Positions 1-12,089 of a stretch of DNA of 64,000 bases are shown one piece after another. Under the pieces are notes generated by a model. The model saw only the letters and a program-made list of their open reading frames with translations. It searched no databases and had not been told where the DNA came from. Source of the stretch: Streptomyces sp. SW4 (GTDB lineage Bacteria > Actinomycetota > Actinomycetes > Streptomycetales > Streptomycetaceae); contig QKWM01000004.1 of the NCBI GenBank assembly GCA_003248315.1, positions 1,550,001 to 1,614,000 of the forward strand, in the 5' to 3' direction. Made by a program: the position numbers and the translations under genes. How positions within the stretch are numbered: the first letter of the stretch is position 1; each line of letters opens with the position of its first letter.

Positions 1-3026
<3,026 letters not shown>

Positions 3027-3208
3027 GAGGGGGTCCTTCCGAGGGCTCGGACTCACTACGCGCGTACCGGCCCCTCACCGGTGGCCCCGGGACGGACTGC
3101 GCCTGACTGGGAATAAGGCCTGGTCAGGGCGGTCTGGTCGTCGGTGCTCGAGCGAGGGCATGCCCCTGGTGACGGGCAGGGAGCAGCTAACAGGCAGCGC
3201 AAAGGGTC

Positions 3209-3237
3209 AGTGTAGCCACATGGCACACTGATGTCCA
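3209..3237 (-). promoter_or_regulatory. Promoter candidate for rpoB
   Basis: Read on the minus strand, TGGACA (3232-3237) and TACACT (3209-3214) are separated by exactly 17 bp, a good match to a vegetative sigma-70/HrdB promoter. It would give a 5' leader of about 175 nt before the TTG start of rpoB. It lies downstream of the rplL-rpoB hairpin, so rpoB could be transcribed independently of rplJL. Predicted from sequence only. Confidence 0.6.
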
Positions 3238-3511
3238 GTCCCGCTTTACGGAGACCCTCACAGCCCTCACTGTTCTCAACGCCTGCGGCATGCCTGCCCT
3301 CAACGCACGTTGATACTGCCCTCTTCGTCGCCGATCCATGCCTCGGAACCCGGATCGTTGTGACGACGCGTCCTGAGAATTGCGCGCTGCGTGCGGTTCG
3401 TCAAGGCCCCCCTTGCCCGAACCTGGACGCTCGGAGACACGACGAAGATCACCATACCCCGCGCGAACACAGGTGCAAGGCAACCGTGGCCGGGCCCCCG
3501 GGAACGCCGAA

Positions 3512-3539
3512 GAGCGACCACCCGGATGGATGATCGCTC
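3512..3539 (-). terminator. rplL-rpoB intergenic hairpin (attenuator-like)
   Basis: A 12-bp stem with a 4-nt loop lies about 55 nt after the rplL stop. Its arms are GAGCGATCATCC and GGGTGGTCGCTC, with two G-U pairs when read as minus-strand RNA. Only a short, broken U run follows, so it may attenuate rather than end transcription, as the hairpin between rplL and rpoB does in E. coli. Apart from this and the promoter at 3209-3237, I see no gene in the 566-nt gap 3027-3593. Confidence 0.6.
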
Positions 3540-3593
3540 CTCGGTGCGTTCGCGTTACAGCCTCGTCGGGCCGTTCACGCGGAGGCGAAGGTC

Positions 3594-3985
3594 TTACTTG
3601 ACCTCGACGGAGGCGCCGGCGCCCTCGAGGGCCTCCTTGGCCTTGTCCGCGGCCTCCTTGTTGACCTTCTCCAGGACCGGCTTCGGGGTGCCGTCGACCA
3701 GGTCCTTGGCCTCCTTCAGGCCCAGGGAGGTCAGCTCGCGCACGACCTTGATGACCTGGATCTTCTTGTCACCGGCGCCGGTGAGGATGACGTCGAACTC
3801 GTCCTTCTCCTCGGCGGCGGCGGCCTCGCCACCGGCGGCACCGGCGCCACCGGCGACCATGACCGGGCAGCGGCGGCGGCGGTGACGTCGAACTTCTCCT
3901 CGAACGCCTTCACGAACTCGGAGAGCTCGATGAGGGTCATCTCCTCGAACTGCGCGAGCAGGTCTTCCTGGCTGAGCTTCGCCAT
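3594..3985 (-). CDS. rplL: 50S ribosomal protein L7/L12
   Basis: Stalk protein that recruits translation GTPases; about 130 residues once corrected. The start is ATG 3985 ([16 protein letters not shown]), preceded by GGAAGG. The N-terminal dimerisation helices are followed by an Ala/Gly-rich hinge and a C-terminal domain with typical text ([20 protein letters not shown]). One base is missing in a C run near 3866, within the hinge ([11 protein letters not shown] expected), which splits the frame. The gene lies 116 nt downstream of rplJ, with which it should be co-transcribed. L10 and L12 form the L10(L12)n complex that usually represses this operon. Confidence 0.96.
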
Positions 3986-4101
3986 GATGGGCGATCCTTC
4001 CACTAATTCGGCTGGTGCCGGATGTACATGACTGGCGGGCGTACGTTGGCCCGCTGCGACCCCGGCCGCCTCAGGCGGCCCGGATCAATGCGCGAGCCGA
4101 G

Positions 4102-4632
4102 TTACTCGGCACCGCCCTGCTCGTCCTGCTTGGCGCGCAGCGCGTCCACGGTGCGGACGAGCTTCGACGGCAGCGCCTGGAAGACGGAGGCAGCCTGGGA
4201 CTGCTTCGCCTTGAAGGCACCGGCCAGCTTGGAGAGCAGAACCTCGCGGGACTCGAGGTCCGCAAGCTTCTTGATGTCGTCGGCGGACAGCGCCTTGCCG
4301 TCAAGGACACCGCCCTTGATGACGAGGTTCGGGTTGTCCTTGGCGAAGTCACGGAGACCCTTCGCCGCCTCGACCGGGTCACCGGTCACGAAGGCGACGG
4401 CCGACGAACCCGCGAAGAATTCGTCGAGCGTGGTGATCCCGGCCTCGTTGGCCGCAATCTTGGTCAGCGTGTTCTTCGCCACACGGTACTGAGCGTTCTC
4501 ACCGAGTGAACGACGCAGCTGCTGGAGCTGCGCGACGGTGAGACCGGTGTACGCGGTAACGACTGCGCCGTTGGAGTTGCGGAACTTGTCGCGCATCTCC
4601 TCGACGGCATCGACCTTGTCAGGCCTCGCCAT
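4102..4632 (-). CDS. rplJ: 50S ribosomal protein L10
   Basis: Stalk base protein that anchors L7/L12 dimers on the 50S subunit; 176 residues, normal for Streptomyces, and intact. The start is ATG 4632 ([17 protein letters not shown]); a strong AAGGAGG lies about nine bases upstream. The longer open frame upstream, to about 4836, runs through the regulatory leader and is not coding. Expected L10 text includes [14 protein letters not shown] and the helical C-terminus that binds L12. It is the first gene of an rplJ-rplL unit and is probably autoregulated through the leader at 4633-4882. Confidence 0.97.
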   Translation of the reverse strand: MARPDKVDAVEEMRDKFRNSNGAVVTAYTGLTVAQLQQLRRSLGENAQYRVAKNTLTKIAANEAGITTLDEFFAGSSAVAFVTGDPVEAAKGLRDFAKDNPNLVIKGGVLDGKALSADDIKKLADLESREVLLSKLAGAFKAKQSQAASVFQALPSKLVRTVDALRAKQDEQGGAE

Positions 4633-4882
4633 GAGCCTCGGCCTCCTTCCGGGTGATTCGGACCGCGCGGACCCGAAGGAGGACTGGGGAAAACGAAACG
4701 CCCCGGCGCAGGCGCACGGGGCGTAGCTCGACCGGGGTCTCACACGCACGCCCAGGGGGCATGCGATCCGGAGTCCGGGAGCTCTTCCACTGTCACCTGC
4801 GCGGGCCGTCCGCCGTTCAGCGGATCCTTCGGCCACCGCGCACTCGGACGAACGCGCGGCAACGACCAGCGGTCTTTGGCTT
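4633..4882 (-). promoter_or_regulatory. L10-type ribosomal protein leader with terminator-like hairpin
   Basis: A 300-nt gap separates rplJ from the upstream lipoprotein gene. Read on the minus strand, the proximal part contains AGCCAAAGACCGCTGG, resembling the kink-turn region of known L10 leaders, and a later hairpin with arms ACGCCCCG and CGGGGCGT (4698-4724). TTCGTTTT follows this hairpin (4686-4697) just before the rplJ ribosome site, so it looks like an attenuator. L10(L12) binding to such leaders is established in other bacteria; its action here is inference. Confidence 0.6.
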
Positions 4883-4889
4883 CTGTAGG

Positions 4890-4919
4890 AGAGTACGGGA
4901 ACGGGGCGCCGTCGAGCAA
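4890..4919 (-). promoter_or_regulatory. Promoter candidate for rplJL
   Basis: On the minus strand, TTGCTC (4914-4919) and TACTCT (4890-4895) are 18 bp apart. Transcription would begin at about 4883, right where the L10-like leader starts, which fits. Confidence 0.5.
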
Positions 4920-4945
4920 ATCGCCCGAACGCCCGCCGGGAGGGC

Positions 4946-5776
4946 TCACCCGCCGGCCCGCAGCAGCTCGCGGAAGTCCGCCGTGTCGCGGGCCGGCGGC
5001 GGCTGCGCGGAGACCTCGGTGCCGTAGTCGGTGTAGTACGTCGTGCGGGTCGGCCGGCCGCTGTCCGGGCCGCCGCGCTGCACCTCCTTGACCGGCAGGT
5101 GCCGGTCGTCGACCCAGAGGTCCACGGTGTGCACGCCGGGGGCGTCGACGGTGCCGGTGTAGTGGACGGCTCGCCGGCCGCGTACGGTCTCGGGGCCGGT
5201 GCTGCGGAGGTCGTCGGCGGCCAGCAGCAGCCGCACGGAGCGGTCGGGCGTGCCGGCGCGCAGCCCGAGCCCGTCGGCCAGGTCCGTCCTCCCGGCGCCC
5301 TCGCCCTTGCCGTCGGTCGGTTCCGCCAGGTCGTCGTACCGGTATCTGATCCAGTGCCGGCCTCCGGCGCGGTCGGCGAGCTCCTCGCCCATGCGCGCGT
5401 AGTAGCCGTCGGGCAGGTAGCGGGCCTCCGTGGACGTGGTGCCGAGCGCGCGCAGGGTGTCCGCGGCGGTGCCGCCGGTGTAGGTGATCGTCAGGGTGCC
5501 GGTGAGGGCGTCGCCCCAGCCGAGGGCGCCGACGGCTTCGAGGGAGAGCCGGTCGCCCATGACGGTCGTCGACTCGACGCGGGCGGAGCCGGCCCGGTCG
5601 ACGGCGCGTTCCGTGGCCCGCAGGGCGCGTTCGGCGGCGCTCGGCGTCCCGGAGCCCTCCTCGGCCGGGCCGCAGCCCGCCGCGCACGCCAGGACCGCGG
5701 CGAGGGCGACCGCCCGCGCCGTACGGCACCGGGCGGGCCTGCGGCCCGTACGCCGCCCCGTGCGCCTGCTCGTCAT
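4946..5776 (-). CDS. Predicted lipoprotein (LppX/LprG-like), unknown function
   Basis: 276 residues from ATG 5776, or 11 residues longer from an upstream start at 5809. A twin-arginine-rich, basic N-terminus leads into a hydrophobic segment ending in ACAAGC, a plausible lipobox, so the mature protein would be anchored at Cys in the outer leaflet. The rest is soluble beta-rich text ([50 protein letters not shown]) of the kind seen in actinobacterial LppX/LprAFG lipoproteins and LolA-fold proteins that bind lipids. A lipoprotein between rplA and rplJ is usual in Streptomyces. The link to ribosomal genes is positional only. Confidence 0.75.
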   Translation of the reverse strand: MTSRRTGRRTGRRPARCRTARAVALAAVLACAAGCGPAEEGSGTPSAAERALRATERAVDRAGSARVESTTVMGDRLSLEAVGALGWGDALTGTLTITYTGGTAADTLRALGTTSTEARYLPDGYYARMGEELADRAGGRHWIRYRYDDLAEPTDGKGEGAGRTDLADGLGLRAGTPDRSVRLLLAADDLRSTGPETVRGRRAVHYTGTVDAPGVHTVDLWVDDRHLPVKEVQRGGPDSGRPTRTTYYTDYGTEVSAQPPPARDTADFRELLRAGG

Positions 5777-5912
5777 CCGCCCCCTGCCCCTCGTACGCCG
5801 TGCCCGCACGCTAACGCAGGAGCCGCACGCCCGTACGGGAAACGGCGGCGCGGTCGGCGCCCGGGACGGGACGGAAGGGGGACGGGAACGGGCCCGCGCC
5901 CCGGAACGGGAA

Positions 5913-5944
5913 CGGGCCCCGCACCTCGGAAGGTGCGGGGCCCG
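5913..5944 (-). terminator. Hairpin terminator after rplA
   Basis: Perfect 14-bp inverted repeat with a CGGA or TCCG tetraloop (arm CGGGCCCCGCACCT), 24 nt past the rplA stop. No U run follows, as is common for actinobacterial terminators. It separates the rplK-rplA unit from the lipoprotein gene. Confidence 0.8.
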
Positions 5945-5968
5945 TGACCGTCAGGGTGAGCCGGAGGC

Positions 5969-6694
5969 TCAGACCGCGGCCGGGTCCTCCTCGACGAGGA
6001 GGTTGCGGGTGCGGTTCGGGTCGACCGGAACGCCGGGGCCCATCGTGGTGGTGATGGCGGCCTTCTTGATGTAACGACCCTTGGCGGCGGACGGCTTCAG
6101 ACGGAGGATCTCCTCCAGGGCCGCGCCGTAGTTCTCCACCAGCTTGGTGTCGTCGAAGGACACCTTGCCGATGATGAAGTGCAGGTTCGCGTGCTTGTCG
6201 ACACGGAACTCGATCTTGCCGCCCTTGATCTCGGTGACGGCCTTGGCCACGTCCGGGGTCACGGTGCCGGTCTTCGGGTTCGGCATCAGACCACGGGGAC
6301 CGAGCACGCGGCCGAGGCGGCCGACCTTGCCCATGAGGTCCGGGGTGGCGACGACGGCGTCGAAGTCCAGACGGCCCTTCGACACCTCGTCGATCAGTTC
6401 GTCGGCGCCGACGATGTCGGCGCCCGCGGCACGCGCGGCCTCGGCACGGTCGCCGGTCGCGAAGACCAGGACCCGGGCGGTCTTACCGGTGCCGTGCGGG
6501 AGGTTCACGGTGCCACGGACCATCTGGTCGGCCTTGCGCGGGTCGACGCCCAGACGCAGGGCGACCTCGACGGTGCCGTCGAACTTGGTCGTGGAGGTCT
6601 CCTTGGCGAGACGGACGGCCTCGAGCGGGGCGTAGAGCTTGTCCCGGTCGACCTTGGCGTCCGCAGCGCGGAGAGACTTGCTGCGCTTGCTCAC
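5969..6694 (-). CDS. rplA: 50S ribosomal protein L1
   Basis: Forms the L1 stalk that helps release deacylated tRNA; 241 residues and intact. The start is GTG 6694 ([16 protein letters not shown]), with AGGAG five bases upstream; the further upstream in-frame starts have no ribosome site. The L1 signature region ([18 protein letters not shown]) is present. It lies 75 nt downstream of rplK and probably shares its transcript, ending at the hairpin 5913-5944. Confidence 0.97.
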   Translation of the reverse strand: MSKRSKSLRAADAKVDRDKLYAPLEAVRLAKETSTTKFDGTVEVALRLGVDPRKADQMVRGTVNLPHGTGKTARVLVFATGDRAEAARAAGADIVGADELIDEVSKGRLDFDAVVATPDLMGKVGRLGRVLGPRGLMPNPKTGTVTPDVAKAVTEIKGGKIEFRVDKHANLHFIIGKVSFDDTKLVENYGAALEEILRLKPSAAKGRYIKKAAITTTMGPGVPVDPNRTRNLLVEEDPAAV

Positions 6695-6769
6695 TACTGC
6701 TCCTGTTGCTCTTAGGAGTCGTGGTCCGGGCCGAGCAGGCCCTGCCACTACTGCTGCTGGAAGGTTGGG

Positions 6770-7203
6770 TCAGCCCTCGACCGTGACGCCCATGGAACGG
6801 GCGGTGCCGGCGATGATCTTCTCGGCGGCGTCCAGGTCGTTGGCGTTGAGGTCGGGCATCTTGGTCTGGGCGATCTCGCGGACCTGGTCACGCGTGATCT
6901 TCGCGACCTTGGTCTTGTGCGGCTCGCCGGAGCCCTTCTCCACGCCCGCGGCCTTGAGGATCATCTTGGCGGCCGGCGGCGTCTTGGTGATGAAGGTGAA
7001 GGAGCGGTCCTCGTAGACCGTGATCTCCACCGGGATGACCCAACCGCGCTGCGACTCGGTCGCGGCGTTGTAGGCCTTGCAGAACTCCATGATGTTCACG
7101 CCGTGCTGACCCAGCGCGGGGCCGACGGCGGGGCCGGGTTGGCGGCACCGGCCTGGATCTGGAGCTTGATGAGCCCCGTGACCTTCTTCTTCTTGGGAGG
7201 CAT
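6770..7203 (-). CDS. rplK: 50S ribosomal protein L11
   Basis: Forms the GTPase-associated centre with 23S rRNA; 144 residues after correction. The start is ATG 7203 ([16 protein letters not shown]). The thiopeptide-binding N-terminal domain should read [18 protein letters not shown]; one G is missing near 7129 and shifts the frame there. The C-terminal RNA-binding domain is intact ([20 protein letters not shown]). It is upstream of rplA in a two-gene unit with its own promoter candidate at 7276-7303. Confidence 0.96.
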
Positions 7204-7275
7204 GGCTCTCCGGGTCCTTTCGATTCGGGTCTACCTCCGGCCGAGTCGCTCTCCCGGCAGAAGGCATACCGCACA

Positions 7276-7303
7276 ACGATAACGGGTATAGATGTGCGGC
7301 CAA
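7276..7303 (-). promoter_or_regulatory. Weak promoter candidate for rplK
   Basis: On the minus strand, TTGGCC (7298-7303) and TATCGT (7276-7281) are 16 bp apart. An inverted repeat CCGCACA...TGTGCGG (7269-7299) spans the same bases. This is the best element between the nusG terminator and rplK, but the -35 box is poor. Confidence 0.35.
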
Positions 7304-7369
7304 AAACCGAGCAGGTCAGACCGTCCCCGCCGGCGGGTGACACCACCGGCGAGAACCTGTCCGACCTGC
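7302..7369 (-). terminator. Terminator after nusG
   Basis: Nested hairpin with outer arms GCAGGTC and GACCTGC and an inner CCGGTGG...CCGCCGG stem. Read on the minus strand it is followed by CTCGG and five T residues (7301-7306). It lies 27 nt after the nusG stop and separates secE-nusG from rplK-rplA. Confidence 0.7.
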
Positions 7370-7395
7370 CCGGAAGCGGTTCGTCCGAAGAAGTT

Positions 7396-8301
7396 CTAGT
7401 TCTTCTGGATCTGGTCGAAGGACAGCTCGACCGGGGTCTCGCGGCCGAAGATCTCGACGAGGCCCTTGACCTTCTTCGAGTCGGCGTTGATCTCGTTGAT
7501 CGTGGCCTGGAGGGTGGCGAACGGGCCGTCGGTGACGGTGACCGAGTCGCCGACCTCGAAGTCCAGCACCTGGACCTCGACCTTGCGCTGCGGCGCCGGC
7601 TTGCCCTCGGCCTCGGCGGCCTCGCGGGCGGCCTTCTCCTCCGCCTCCGGGGCGAGCATCTTGACGATCTCGTCCAGGGTCAGCGGGTACGGGTCGTAGG
7701 CGTTGCCGACGAAGCCGGTGACACCCGGGGTGTTGCGGACGACGCCCCAGGACTCGTTCGTCAGGTCCATGCGGACGAGCACGTAGCCGGGCAGCTTGTT
7801 CTGCCGGACGTTCTTCCGCTCGCCGTTCTTGATCTGGACGATCTCTTCCTCGGGGACCTCGGCCTGGTAGATGAAGTCCTCGACGTTCAGCGAGACGGCG
7901 CGCTGCTCCAGGTTGGCCTTCACGCGCTTCTCGTAGCCGGCGTAGGTGTGGATGACGTACCACTCGCCGGGCAGGCCGCGCAGTTCCTGGCGGAGCTTCT
8001 CGACCGGGTCCAGCTCGGGCTCGGCCTCGGCCTCTTCCTCGGTGTCCTCGGCGGACTCGCCGGACTCGTCGGCGGATCCCTCGGCGGGCTCCTCGGTCTC
8101 GTCCGTGCCGGCCTCGTCGGCGTCGGCGGCCTCGGCCTCGCCGTCGGCCTCGAACTCGCCGGCAGCCTCGATCTCGCTCGCCTCGGCGGAGATCCCGGTG
8201 TCCTCGCGGTCCGCGCCCTCGACGGCGTCGAACACGTCCTCGACGGACTCGGCCCCCTCGCCGTGAGGCTCAACGGCGTCGTTCACGTTCGGGTCAGACA
8301 C
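7396..8301 (-). CDS. nusG: Transcription termination/antitermination factor NusG
   Basis: 301 residues from GTG 8301 with AGGAAGAAG upstream; intact. NusG binds RNA polymerase and Rho, and couples to ribosomes. The first ~110 residues are an acidic Glu/Asp/Ala-rich extension typical of Streptomyces NusG. Then come the NGN domain ([33 protein letters not shown]) and a C-terminal KOW domain ([18 protein letters not shown]). A linker of about 30 residues lies between the two. The gene follows secE by 80 nt and is surely co-transcribed with it. Confidence 0.97.
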   Translation of the reverse strand: MSDPNVNDAVEPHGEGAESVEDVFDAVEGADREDTGISAEASEIEAAGEFEADGEAEAADADEAGTDETEEPAEGSADESGESAEDTEEEAEAEPELDPVEKLRQELRGLPGEWYVIHTYAGYEKRVKANLEQRAVSLNVEDFIYQAEVPEEEIVQIKNGERKNVRQNKLPGYVLVRMDLTNESWGVVRNTPGVTGFVGNAYDPYPLTLDEIVKMLAPEAEEKAAREAAEAEGKPAPQRKVEVQVLDFEVGDSVTVTDGPFATLQATINEINADSKKVKGLVEIFGRETPVELSFDQIQKN

Positions 8302-8381
8302 GGTGGCTGCTTCTTCCTGGATACATAGGGGTGGAACACGCGAAAGGAGCGCCGGGTACCTCGGCGCTCTTCGCTCGCGGC

Positions 8382-8669
8382 TCAGCCGAAGACGTACTTG
8401 GCGGCGTTGCTGAGCCCATAGTCAATCACGGTGACCAGGCCGATCATGATGGCGACGAAGATGATCACCACGGTGGTGTACGTCGTCAGCTGGCTGCGCG
8501 TCGGCCAGACGACCTTGCGGAGCTCGGCGACGATCTGACGATAGAACAGCGCAAGGCGCTTCAGCGGGCCCTTCTTGGCCCGCTTGCCGCCCTTGCGCTG
8601 CTTCTTCTTGGAGTCCGGCGCCTCGTCCTGGGCATCAGGCATGTCGATGGAGCCCACGGCGTCCGTCAC
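8382..8669 (-). CDS. secE: Preprotein translocase subunit SecE
   Basis: 95 residues from GTG 8669, preceded by GGTGAGGACGA. SecE clamps the SecY channel. The basic N-terminal half ([16 protein letters not shown]) leads to the conserved cytosolic helix with the RKVVWPTR motif, then one transmembrane helix ([17 protein letters not shown]). Size and layout are standard for Gram-positive SecE. It lies between tRNA-Trp and nusG, the usual order. Confidence 0.96.
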   Translation of the reverse strand: MTDAVGSIDMPDAQDEAPDSKKKQRKGGKRAKKGPLKRLALFYRQIVAELRKVVWPTRSQLTTYTTVVIIFVAIMIGLVTVIDYGLSNAAKYVFG

Positions 8670-8777
8670 TCGTCCTCACCTGATTCCGGGTCGTGGCCGT
8701 GCCGCGCCCGGTCTGAGCCGCACGGCGGTGCATTGCTGTACGTACATGCGCACACATCCTGGCGAAGGTGTGTGTAG

Positions 8778-8850
8778 CAGGGCCGGAGGGACTTGAACCC
8801 CCAACCGCTGGTTTTGGAGACCAGTGCTCTACCAATTGAGCTACGACCCT
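8778..8850 (-). tRNA. tRNA-Trp (CCA anticodon)
   Basis: 73-nt cloverleaf. The acceptor AGGGTCG pairs with CGGCCCT (one G-U), the anticodon stem CTGGT/ACCAG holds loop CTCCAAA, and the T-loop GGTTCAAGTCC is standard. The 3' CCA is not encoded. It sits 108 nt upstream of secE on the same strand. Confidence 0.97.
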
Positions 8851-9088
8851 TTGCGTGTCCCCCAACGTACCGCATCCGCCCGGCTGCATGGTGTGCGCCG
8901 GTCGAGCGCGGCCCGTCGAAGGCCAACGAGGTGAGAGTGTACGTGGTCCTGGGCCGGGCGTCGAACAGAAAGGGGTTGGGTGGCGTCACGGATCGCCGTG
9001 CGGACTGGTGTTCCGGGGGTACCCCCCTGCTGTTCAGTCCGTGAAACCCGTGTGCCGGGGAAGTTTCCGGTCTGGAACGATGGACCGC

Positions 9089-10315
9089 ATGAGCGCTGCA
9101 ACCCCACCCACCGAGCGCCGGGTCTCCGCCCGAGTCGGCGCGATCTCCGAGTCCGCCACCCTCGCCGTGGACGCCAAGGCCAAGGCCCTCAAGGCCGCCG
9201 GGCGTCCGGTGATCGGCTTCGGCGCCGGTGAGCCCGACTTCCCGACCCCGGACTACATCGTCGAGGCGGCCGTCGAGGCCTGCAAGAACCCGAAGTACCA
9301 CCGCTACACGCCGGCCGGCGGCCTCCCCGAGCTGAAGGCCGCGATCGCCGCCAAGACGCTGCGCGACTCCGGCTACGAGGTCGACGCCTCGCAGATCCTG
9401 GTCACCAACGGCGGCAAGCAGGCCATCTACGAGGCCTTCGCCGCGATCCTCGACCCGGGCGACGAGGTCATCGTCCCCGCGCCGTACTGGACGACCTACC
9501 CGGAGTCGATCCGGCTCGCCGGCGGTGTCCCCGTCGAGGTCGTCGCCGACGAGACGACCGGGTACCGGGTCAGCGTGGAGCAGCTGGAGGCGGCTCGTAC
9601 GGAGCGCACGAAGGTCGTGCTCTTCGTCTCCCCGTCCAACCCGACCGGCGCGGTCTACTCCGAGCACGAGACCGAGGCCATCGGCCGCTGGGCCGCCGAG
9701 CACGGCCTGTGGGTGCTGACCGACGAGATCTACGAGCACCTGGTCTACGGCGGCGCCTCCGCCGTGTCGCTGCCGGCCGTCCTGCCCGAGCTGCGCGACA
9801 AGTGCATCGTCGTCAACGGTGTCGCCAAGACCTACGCGATGACCGGCTGGCGCGTGGGCTGGATCATCGGCCCGAAGGACGTCGTCAAGGCCGCGACGAA
9901 CCTCCAGTCGCACGCCACGTCCAACGTCTCGAACGTCGCGCAGGCCGCCGCGATCGCCGCCGTCTCCGGGGACCTGGACGCCGTCGCGACGATGCGCGAG
10001 GCCTTCGACCGGCGCCGCCGGACCATCGTGCGGATGCTCAACGAGATCGACGGCGTCGTCTGCCCGGAGCCCGAGGGCGCCTTCTACGCGTACCCGTCGG
10101 TGAAGGCCCTGCTCGGCAAGGAGATCCGCGGGCGGCGTCCGCAGAACTCCGTCGAGCTGGCGGCGCTGATCCTGGAGGAGGCCGAGGTCGCGGTCGTGCC
10201 CGGCGAGGCCTTCGGCACGCCCGGGTACCTGCGGCTGTCGTACGCGCTCGGTGACGAGGACCTCGTCGAGGGCGTGAGCCGGATCCAGAAGCTGCTCGCC
10301 GAGGCGCGGGACTGA
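9089..10315 (+). CDS. aspC: Aspartate/aromatic aminotransferase, PLP-dependent class I
   Basis: 408 residues from ATG 9089 ([18 protein letters not shown]); the open frame extends upstream but without a ribosome site. It transfers amino groups between aspartate or related amino acids and 2-oxoglutarate. Visible features are the substrate loop [11 protein letters not shown], the cofactor region [12 protein letters not shown], the [10 protein letters not shown] motif, the DEIYEHLVY aspartate, the Schiff-base lysine in [16 protein letters not shown] (about residue 248), and the C-terminal arginine in GYLRLSYA. It is intact and divergent from tRNA-Trp/secE, as in other Streptomyces. Confidence 0.93.
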   Translation: MSAATPPTERRVSARVGAISESATLAVDAKAKALKAAGRPVIGFGAGEPDFPTPDYIVEAAVEACKNPKYHRYTPAGGLPELKAAIAAKTLRDSGYEVDASQILVTNGGKQAIYEAFAAILDPGDEVIVPAPYWTTYPESIRLAGGVPVEVVADETTGYRVSVEQLEAARTERTKVVLFVSPSNPTGAVYSEHETEAIGRWAAEHGLWVLTDEIYEHLVYGGASAVSLPAVLPELRDKCIVVNGVAKTYAMTGWRVGWIIGPKDVVKAATNLQSHATSNVSNVAQAAAIAAVSGDLDAVATMREAFDRRRRTIVRMLNEIDGVVCPEPEGAFYAYPSVKALLGKEIRGRRPQNSVELAALILEEAEVAVVPGEAFGTPGYLRLSYALGDEDLVEGVSRIQKLLAEARD

Positions 10316-10477
10316 CGCGTCGCCGCACTCGGCCGGGGCCACACCTTGACGTCGAGGTGTGGCCCCGTTCGTGTGGTCGAGGTGTCGTGTCCGGTCGTCT
10401 GTGCGGGCACGGCCACGTCGGGGGATGTACGGGGAAACTGCTACCGGGGCGGGTGGGGCGTGCGGCAGGATCCTTGG

Positions 10478-11517
10478 ATGGAGCGTGTACGTGATGTCTC
10501 TGAGCTGCCCAAGGCCCATCTGCACCTGCACTTCACCGGGTCGATGCGGTCCGGGACCCTGCTGGAACTGGCCGACAAGTACGGGGTGCGCCTGCCCGAG
10601 GCGCTGACCGACGCGCTGACCGGCGGGGAGCCGCCGAAGCTCCGGGCGACGGACGAGCGGGGCTGGTTCCGCTTCCAGCGGCTGTACGACGCCGCGCGCT
10701 CGTGTCTGCGGGAGCCCGAGGACATCCAGCGGCTGGTGCGGGAGGCGGCCGAGGAAGATCTCCGGGACGGTTCCGGGTGGCTGGAGATCCAGGTCGATCC
10801 GACGTCGTACGCGCCGCGTCTGGGTGGGCTGATCCCGGCGCTGGAGGTCATCCTGGACGCGGTCGACACGACGGTGCGGGAGACCGGGCTCGGGATGCGG
10901 GTGCTGGTGGCCGCCAACCGGATGAAGCACCCGTTGGACGCCCGTACGCTGGCGCGGCTGGCGGTCCGGTACGCGGACCGGGGCGTGGTCGGCTTCGGGC
11001 TCTCGAACGACGAGCGGCGGGGCATGGCGCGGGACTTCGACCGGGCGTTCGCGATCGCGCGGGACGGGGGGCTGCTGTCGGCGCCGCACGGGGGTGAGCT
11101 GACCGGGCCGGCGTCGGTGCGGGACTGTCTGGACGACCTGGAGGCCGACCGGATCGGGCACGGCGTGCGGGCCGCCGAGGACCCGCGGCTGCTGAAGCGG
11201 CTCGCGGACCGGCAGGTGACGTGCGAGGTGTGCCCGACGTCGAACGTGGCGCTGGGGTGTACGAGAAGCTGGAGGACGTGCCGCTGCGGAAGCTGTTCGA
11301 GGCGGGGGTGCCGATGGCGCTGGGCGCCGACGATCCGCTGCTGTTCGGGGCGCGGCTGGCGGCGCAGTACGACATCGCGCGGCGGTGTCACGGTTTCACG
11401 GACGCGGAACTGGCGGAGCTGGCGCGGCAGTCGGTGCGCGGGTCGGCGGCGCCGGAGGACCAGAAGGACAAGCTGCTGTCCGGCATCGACGCCTGGCTGA
11501 GCGCGCCTGCGGCGTAG
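10478..11517 (+). CDS. add: Adenosine deaminase family protein
   Basis: About 346 residues from ATG 10478. Converts adenosine to inosine in purine salvage. Metal and catalytic residues of the family are visible: HLHLHFTGS near residue 14, APHGGE (catalytic His/Glu region), the DRIGHG motif, and GADDPLLFG supplying the Asp-Asp pair. One G is missing near 11259 (GVYEKLED expected), so the frame breaks about 85 residues from the end. Followed by a G-rich inverted repeat that may act as its terminator. Substrate specificity within the ADA/adenine deaminase family is not certain. Confidence 0.88.
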
Positions 11518-11535
11518 GGACGCCTCGGGTCCGGT

Positions 11536-11656
11536 GGGTGGGTCGGGGGTGGGGTGGGGGTGTCCGTCCTCGGAACGCCGCGAAACCGCCCCTCGGAACA
11601 AGAACCGCCGTTGCCTCGCGACGCCCCTGCGGGCGAACACCCCCCACCCCACCCCC
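11536..11656. repeat. G-quadruplex motif inside a 19-bp inverted repeat
   Basis: Just after the deaminase stop, five G tracts of 3-5 bases with loops of 1-2 bases (11536-11560) form a textbook G4 motif. Its right part (11545-11563) is repeated in inverted form at 11637-11656 with a one-base length difference, enclosing 73 bp that also contains a short CCTCGGAAC duplication. It could end transcription or be a small mobile-type element. The bases between it and 11662 hold nothing else I recognise. Confidence 0.6.
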
Positions 11657-11662
11657 TCACGT

Positions 11663-11837
11663 AGCCGCCCAACCGCGGGCAGTCATGCCGCTGGCGCCGC
11701 ACGGGCACCCGCCCAACCGCGGGCAGTCGTGCCGCTGAGGCCGCACGGGCACCCGCCCAGCCGCGGGCAGTCATGCCGCTGAGGCCGCACGGGCACCCGC
11801 CCAGCCGCGGGCAGTCGTGCCGCTGGGGCGGCACGGG
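11663..11837. repeat. 44-bp tandem repeat, four copies
   Basis: The core CCGCGGGCAGTC recurs at 11673, 11717, 11761 and 11805, exactly 44 bp apart. Unit interiors alternate CAGTCATGCCG and CAGTCGTGCCG. A decayed fifth copy lies at about 11946-11985. The copies abut without spacers, so this is not a CRISPR array, and 44 is not a multiple of three, so it is not coding. The sequence resembles intergenic repeats I recall from other Streptomyces. Together with 11838-12089 it fills the gap between the deaminase and the TetR gene; I see no gene there. Confidence 0.85.
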
Positions 11838-12089
11838 TGGGCGCGGGCGGCACCCCGCCAACGCCGGGCTGCGCAACGCCCCTCGACGCCAGCACGAACG
11901 CCGCTAGCCCGCGGACAGCCGCCCGCCCAGCTGCGGGCGCCCCGTCCGCCCAGCCGCGGCAGTCGTGCCGGTGGGGCGGCACGGGTGGGCGCTGGGGTAC
12001 CCCTCTGGGGGAGGCAACCCGGTCGCGCCGGGCTGCGCAACGCCCCGGCCTCAGCGCCAACGCCGGGTTCGCGCTCGACTGCCGGATGC

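Noticed and set aside
4633-4836. Longer rplJ reading with start at 4836
   Set aside because: The extra 68 codons run through the leader hairpin and lack L10 similarity; ATG 4632 has a strong ribosome site.
8666-11161. 831-codon open frame on the minus strand across the aminotransferase and deaminase
   Set aside because: It is the antisense shadow of two well-supported plus-strand genes, crosses tRNA-Trp, and its translation is Arg/Pro/Gly-rich with no family resemblance.
11663-11837. CRISPR array
   Set aside because: The 44-bp units abut directly with no spacers, there are only four, and no cas genes are in the window.
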